DNA of 64,000 nucleotides, taken from assembly GCF_030316765.1 (NCBI RefSeq), contig NZ_JASZYT010000012.1:124001-188000 (forward strand), read 5' to 3'. Below, in pieces: positions 60,879-64,000 of the stretch (its first letter is position 1; each line of letters opens with the position of its first letter). The translations under genes were made by a program, and so were the position numbers. The DNA comes from Variovorax saccharolyticus. GTDB taxonomy: Bacteria > Pseudomonadota > Gammaproteobacteria > Burkholderiales > Burkholderiaceae_C. A model generated the notes under the pieces. The model saw only the letters and a program-made list of their open reading frames with translations, was not told the DNA's origin and searched no databases.

Positions 60879-61256
60879 ATGATTTCCCACTTTATCGGCC
60901 GTCTGCGCAGTGGCTTGGGTGCCGTGGCGCGCCGCCTGTCTTCTTCGCGCCCGGCCGGCGCCATGTCGCCGTTGCACGCTCCCGTCCCGGGACACGAGCC
61001 CCCCGCACCGGGCGGCTCCAGTGACACCCCGCAGCGCTCGCTCGAGGAACTGCGCGCGGACTTGGCACGTCTTCGCGCGACGTCGAAGGAGCGGCATGCG
61101 CGGGTCTCGGTCCGGCGGCCGCAATCCTTCGACGAAGCGGTGTTCGCCGATTTCGTGGCGCCAGCGCCCCCCACAACGGGCCCGAACGATCAGGACGATT
61201 ACGCGAGAACCGTGTACGTGCCGCGCCCATCCTCGAGGCCGCGGCCTGGGAAATGA
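60879..61256 (+). CDS. Protein of unknown function, 125 residues
   Basis: A basic protein from ATG 60879 with MISHFIGRLRSGLGAVARRL, a Pro-rich linker (SPLHAPVPGHEPPAPGG) and a helix LEELRADLARLRATSKERHA; the end is rich in Tyr/Pro. No transmembrane helix or known domain. The helical segment could be a short coiled coil. It is convergent with the patatin-like gene. Codon use looks real but the family is unknown. Confidence 0.5.
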   Translation: MISHFIGRLRSGLGAVARRLSSSRPAGAMSPLHAPVPGHEPPAPGGSSDTPQRSLEELRADLARLRATSKERHARVSVRRPQSFDEAVFADFVAPAPPTTGPNDQDDYARTVYVPRPSSRPRPGK

Positions 61257-61298
61257 TCGCGCTGGGCGTCGCCACCGCATCACCGCCGACCGAAGAGA

Positions 61299-62714
61299 CT
61301 AGGGCTTCACGCCAGCGGCCTCGGCGCCGATGTCGCGCATCAGGCGCTGGAAGTCCGGTGACTCCCTCACGAGCGTCGCGCCCGCGCCGCGAAGCAGATC
61401 GATCTGTTCGGGCGACAACTTCCACGTCGTCGGCAGCGAAAGCAGGGTGCGACGGGCCTCGGTGTTCGTCACGCCCCGAAAGCCGACATGGATCGCGTAG
61501 TAGTCCTCGATGCCCTGGGCTCCGGTCTCCTTCGCGTTCTGAAGTTCTTCCGCGTGGCGGCGTTCCAGATCCCTGACCAGCAGTTCTGTCTCCCGTGATC
61601 TGCGCGCCAGCGGCAGATCCACCAGCGCGCCGAAGACGGCGCTGGTGTTCGGAACGTCCGGCTTCTCGTCGATCGTGCTGCCCATGCCGGTGGCCGCATT
61701 GACCGTGATGATCACGAAGCGGCGAATATGAACCGCCGCCGGCGGGAGGCTGAGCGCCTTGCCCCGCGAAAGCGTCTCCATGTCGAACAAGCCCCGGATG
61801 CCGAGGTTGTCGGAGAGCCCGCCGTCGACGAGATGCAGAAACGGACGCCCCTTGCCGTCCGTGTAGTTCAACATGTCCTCCAGCAGGATCTGGTCTCCGG
61901 GGCTGAGGCGGTTGGGCGACTGCGTCTGCTGCTTCTGCTGGGCCTGCAGCGCCTGCACCGCCGCATCGCCGCAGCGGCCGGCATGGTTGTCAAGCGTGAT
62001 CGGCGCCAGCCACAGGGGCAAGGTGGTGGAGGCGGCCACCGCGCGCGCGACCGGAAAGGTCGACAGGTCCGAGCACAGAAGGTCGAAGTAGTTCTGCGTG
62101 AACTCGAACCTGGCGCCCGTGCTCAGGTCGGTGGCGCCGAGCACCACGCGGGGTCGGTCCTTCATCTGGCCGAAGGTGATGCCCTTGAACAGCACCTGAT
62201 CGAGCCGTTCCTGAAGGAAATCGCCGCGGCCGATCGTCGGCTCGAGCAGCTTCGTCAAGCCCGCCGGGTTCAGGATGTCCCGCCCCAGCGCCCACTGGAA
62301 ATCGACGCTCAGGAAATTCGGCACGAAGTCGGTGAAGATCCGGTCGCCGTAGGCGCCGTAGTAGGCGGCCGTCACCGCGCCGCCCGACACGCCGTACACC
62401 AGGTCCACCTCGTCCAGGAGCCGCCGCGTCTGGCCCCGCACCGTGACCCGATGCCGGGCCAGTTCCTCGAGCACGCCGTACGCGAGCGCCGAAGCGCGCG
62501 AGCCGCCGCCCGAGAAGGACAGCACGACCGCGACCTCGGCCTGGTCCGGGTCGAAAAAGGCCTGCTCGGCGCGATAGCCGGTCGAGGGGGTCAAGGTCTC
62601 GATCGGCACGTTGCGGAAATACGATGTGCCGCCGCAGCCGGCTGTCGCCAGGGCGAACGCCAGCGCCAGCAGCCACGAGAGAAAGCGCCGCGTCCGGCTG
62701 AATGAATGATCCAT
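61299..62714 (-). CDS. Patatin-like phospholipase lipoprotein
   Basis: A 471-residue lipoprotein, with lipobox ATAGC after the signal. The patatin fold is shown by the oxyanion loop LSFSGGGSRASALAYGVLEE, the nucleophile Ser in VYGVSGGAVTAAY and the catalytic Asp in LVDGGLSDNLGIRGL. The serine-aspartate dyad is complete. Members act as phospholipases A or esterases, and here the lipoprotein anchor indicates a periplasmic or outer-membrane place. The gene is alone, divergent from 62946. Confidence 0.9.
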   Translation of the reverse strand: MDHSFSRTRRFLSWLLALAFALATAGCGGTSYFRNVPIETLTPSTGYRAEQAFFDPDQAEVAVVLSFSGGGSRASALAYGVLEELARHRVTVRGQTRRLLDEVDLVYGVSGGAVTAAYYGAYGDRIFTDFVPNFLSVDFQWALGRDILNPAGLTKLLEPTIGRGDFLQERLDQVLFKGITFGQMKDRPRVVLGATDLSTGARFEFTQNYFDLLCSDLSTFPVARAVAASTTLPLWLAPITLDNHAGRCGDAAVQALQAQQKQQTQSPNRLSPGDQILLEDMLNYTDGKGRPFLHLVDGGLSDNLGIRGLFDMETLSRGKALSLPPAAVHIRRFVIITVNAATGMGSTIDEKPDVPNTSAVFGALVDLPLARRSRETELLVRDLERRHAEELQNAKETGAQGIEDYYAIHVGFRGVTNTEARRTLLSLPTTWKLSPEQIDLLRGAGATLVRESPDFQRLMRDIGAEAAGVKP

Positions 62715-62945
62715 AACTGGCGCTGAATATATAGGGCACGCCGTCGGGCGCAGCCTCGGGGGCCCGACGGCCGCGCGGACTCGACGCCCTGCGCCAAATC
62801 CGCAGTCAAGTCGTGGCGGGCCTGTAGGCCACTACAGGCATGGCGAGAGCGCAGCCACCGACGCCAGATCACGCGCGGCGGGACTGGCTGCCCCCGGGAT
62901 CGCGTTGCACCCTGGGGTTCCTGCAACCCTCTCAAGGAGACATCA

Positions 62946-63467
62946 ATGGCATATCCCAACGATACCCGTGTCGCCGGTGACACGGAATCCAGCACCGCCG
63001 CGACCGGCGTCGGTGCCGTCGTCGGCGGCGTGGCCGGTGGCGTGGCCGGCGGCGCGGCAGCGGGCGCGGCCGTGGGCGGCATGACCGGCCCCGTCGGCGC
63101 TGCCGTGGGCGCCGCCGTGGGCGCTGTGGCCGGCGCACTGGCCGGCCGTCGTGTTGCCAAGGCCGATCCGGCTGCCGAGGATGCCTACTGGCGCGACAAC
63201 TACGCCGGGCGCCCCTACGTCGAAGGCGGATCGAGCTACGACGACTACGCACCCGCCTACCGCTATGGCATGGATTCCTACGCCCGCTTTCCCGACCGCC
63301 CCTTCGACGAGGTGGAACCGGAACTGAGCCGCGACTGGGGCACGGCGCGCGGACGGTCCACGTTGGAGTGGGAACGGGCCAAGCATGCCACGCGCGACGC
63401 CTGGCAGCGTCTGAGCGACAACGTGGAGCGCGCGATCCCCGGGGACTCGGACCGCGACGGGCGCTGA
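62946..63467 (+). CDS. Glycine-zipper protein
   Basis: A 173-residue protein with a strong AAGGAGAC ribosome site. Residues about 18-75 are a long Gly/Ala-Val zipper (GVGAVVGGVAGGVAGGAAAG onward, with VGGMTGPVGAAVGAAVGAVA). A soluble part (AEDAYWRDNYAGRPYVEGGS, then SYDDYAPAYRYGMDSY) follows, and a helical end (TLEWERAKHATRDAWQRLSD). The second part closely repeats that of the protein at 44614-45591, but the PA2169 domain is missing. The gene ends at an intrinsic terminator. The role is unknown; zipper proteins often sit in or on membranes under stress. Confidence 0.8.
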   Translation: MAYPNDTRVAGDTESSTAATGVGAVVGGVAGGVAGGAAAGAAVGGMTGPVGAAVGAAVGAVAGALAGRRVAKADPAAEDAYWRDNYAGRPYVEGGSSYDDYAPAYRYGMDSYARFPDRPFDEVEPELSRDWGTARGRSTLEWERAKHATRDAWQRLSDNVERAIPGDSDRDGR

Positions 63468-63488
63468 GCGCGCACGCACCCCTCGAAG

Positions 63489-63513
63489 ACCGGCCCGACA
63501 GGGCCGGTTTTTT
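63489..63513 (+). terminator. Intrinsic terminator
   Basis: ACCGGCCC at 63489-63496, loop GACA, and GGGCCGGT at 63501-63508 form a perfect 8-bp stem followed by TTTTTT. It lies 22 bp after the stop of the glycine-zipper gene, so it ends that transcript. Confidence 0.9.
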
Positions 63514-63696
63514 CATCCGCATCGGCACGCACGTCTCGCGACTTCCAACGCGGCAGCCTTGGCCAGCTCGAGCGACCGAAGTGCGCCCGGCCCGGCGCCG
63601 CGGGCAGCGACGGCTCCTGCGCGGCGAGGGACTTCCGACCCCGTCCTGCGCCGTCGACTGACAAGGCAAGGATCGTCGGTGCGTAATGTCCCTCCC

Positions 63697-64000
63697 ATGC
63701 AAATGCAATCCCAATTCAGTCGGTCCGCGCTGCGCGCCATCGATGCGGGCACCGCGATGCCCGAAGCGCTTGAACGTGCCCTCGAGCGCGTGGCAGATCG
63801 TCAAGGCTTCGGCCTCGGCGCCGCGCAGGAGCTGTGGCGTGGCATGGCGCTCGGCCAGGGCGCGATGGCCCAGTTCGATCACGCGGAGTTCGGTGGCCAT
63901 GGACAATGGCTGCGCGGCGGAATGCTCATGATCGGAGACATGGTCAACGCGGCCCTCAAGGTGCGCGTGGCCGCACTCTGCGAAGACCTGAGTCGCCTCT
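63697..64000 (+). CDS. SHOCT-type/DUF protein, truncated by window edge
   Basis: The frame from ATG 63697 stays open to the last base. It reads MQMQSQFSRSALRAIDAGTA, then LERVADRQGFGLGAAQELWR, GMALGQGAMAQFDHAEFGGH and GQWLRGGMLMIGDMVNAALK. The FDHAEFGGHGQWLRGGM pattern recurs in Comamonadaceae proteins that end in a SHOCT domain, though that domain would lie beyond the window. At least 101 residues are present. Function unknown. Confidence 0.7.
   Translation, partial: MQMQSQFSRSALRAIDAGTAMPEALERALERVADRQGFGLGAAQELWRGMALGQGAMAQFDHAEFGGHGQWLRGGMLMIGDMVNAALKVRVAALCEDLSRL

Overview
The window is GC-rich and nearly every confident gene resembles Burkholderiales, most likely Comamonadaceae (Variovorax/Ramlibacter/Polaromonas type). 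Evidence for this: two orphan Bug (TctC-type) binding proteins, a porin_4-type porin ending in Phe, a PHB-depolymerase-like esterase and a fused caa3-type oxidase. No rRNA or tRNA gene was seen.

Region 1 (about 0.5-25.9 kb) is a catabolic cluster, probably for an aromatic ester or side-chain-bearing aromatic acid. A minus-strand operon (11.3 to 2.0 kb, then a porin) encodes a Bug protein, a flavin-reductase-like protein, a phthalate-dioxygenase-type Rieske oxygenase, a type-B carboxylesterase, an acyl-CoA ligase, a second Bug protein, a SnoaL/PPOX fusion and an AraC regulator. The divergent plus-strand operon (11.5-21.2 kb) encodes an ABC ATPase and double-length permease, feruloyl-CoA synthase, an SCP-x/Ltp2-like thiolase with its DUF35 partner, a hydratase/3-hydroxyacyl-CoA dehydrogenase and the ABC binding protein. 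An IclR regulator, an aldehyde dehydrogenase broken at a G8 tract, an extradiol dioxygenase and a VanB-type reductase follow. One AT-rich motif recurs at the promoters of this cluster and marks a likely common regulon. A plausible order is uptake, ester cleavage, CoA activation, hydration and side-chain shortening to an aldehyde or acid, Rieske oxidation, then ring cleavage.

Region 2 (about 26-41 kb) is a low-density accessory stretch with gene debris. It holds remnants of an NADH-dehydrogenase-like flavoprotein, a histidine kinase, an IS66 transposase, a GNAT acetyltransferase and possibly IS21. Apparently intact genes lie between them: a SnoaL protein, a PHB-depolymerase-like esterase, a zinc-ribbon membrane protein, a six-blade NHL lipoprotein and an SGNH hydrolase. 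A Xre-RES toxin-antitoxin locus has an intact antitoxin and operator but a toxin interrupted by a TAG codon.

Region 3 (about 41.4-64 kb) is dense with housekeeping and stress genes. It has an AI-2E-type transporter, an MpaB-type oxygenase, a YihY protein and a PA2169-type four-helix-bundle protein. It also has a terminal oxidase locus (CoxB-cytochrome c, CoxA-CoxC and two further c-type cytochromes). A complete stressosome operon (RsbR, RsbS, RsbT, an RsbT-RsbX fusion, a histidine kinase and a hybrid kinase) follows, then a Ser/Thr kinase overlapping an OmpA-like lipoprotein, a patatin-like lipoprotein, a glycine-zipper protein and a gene running off the right edge.
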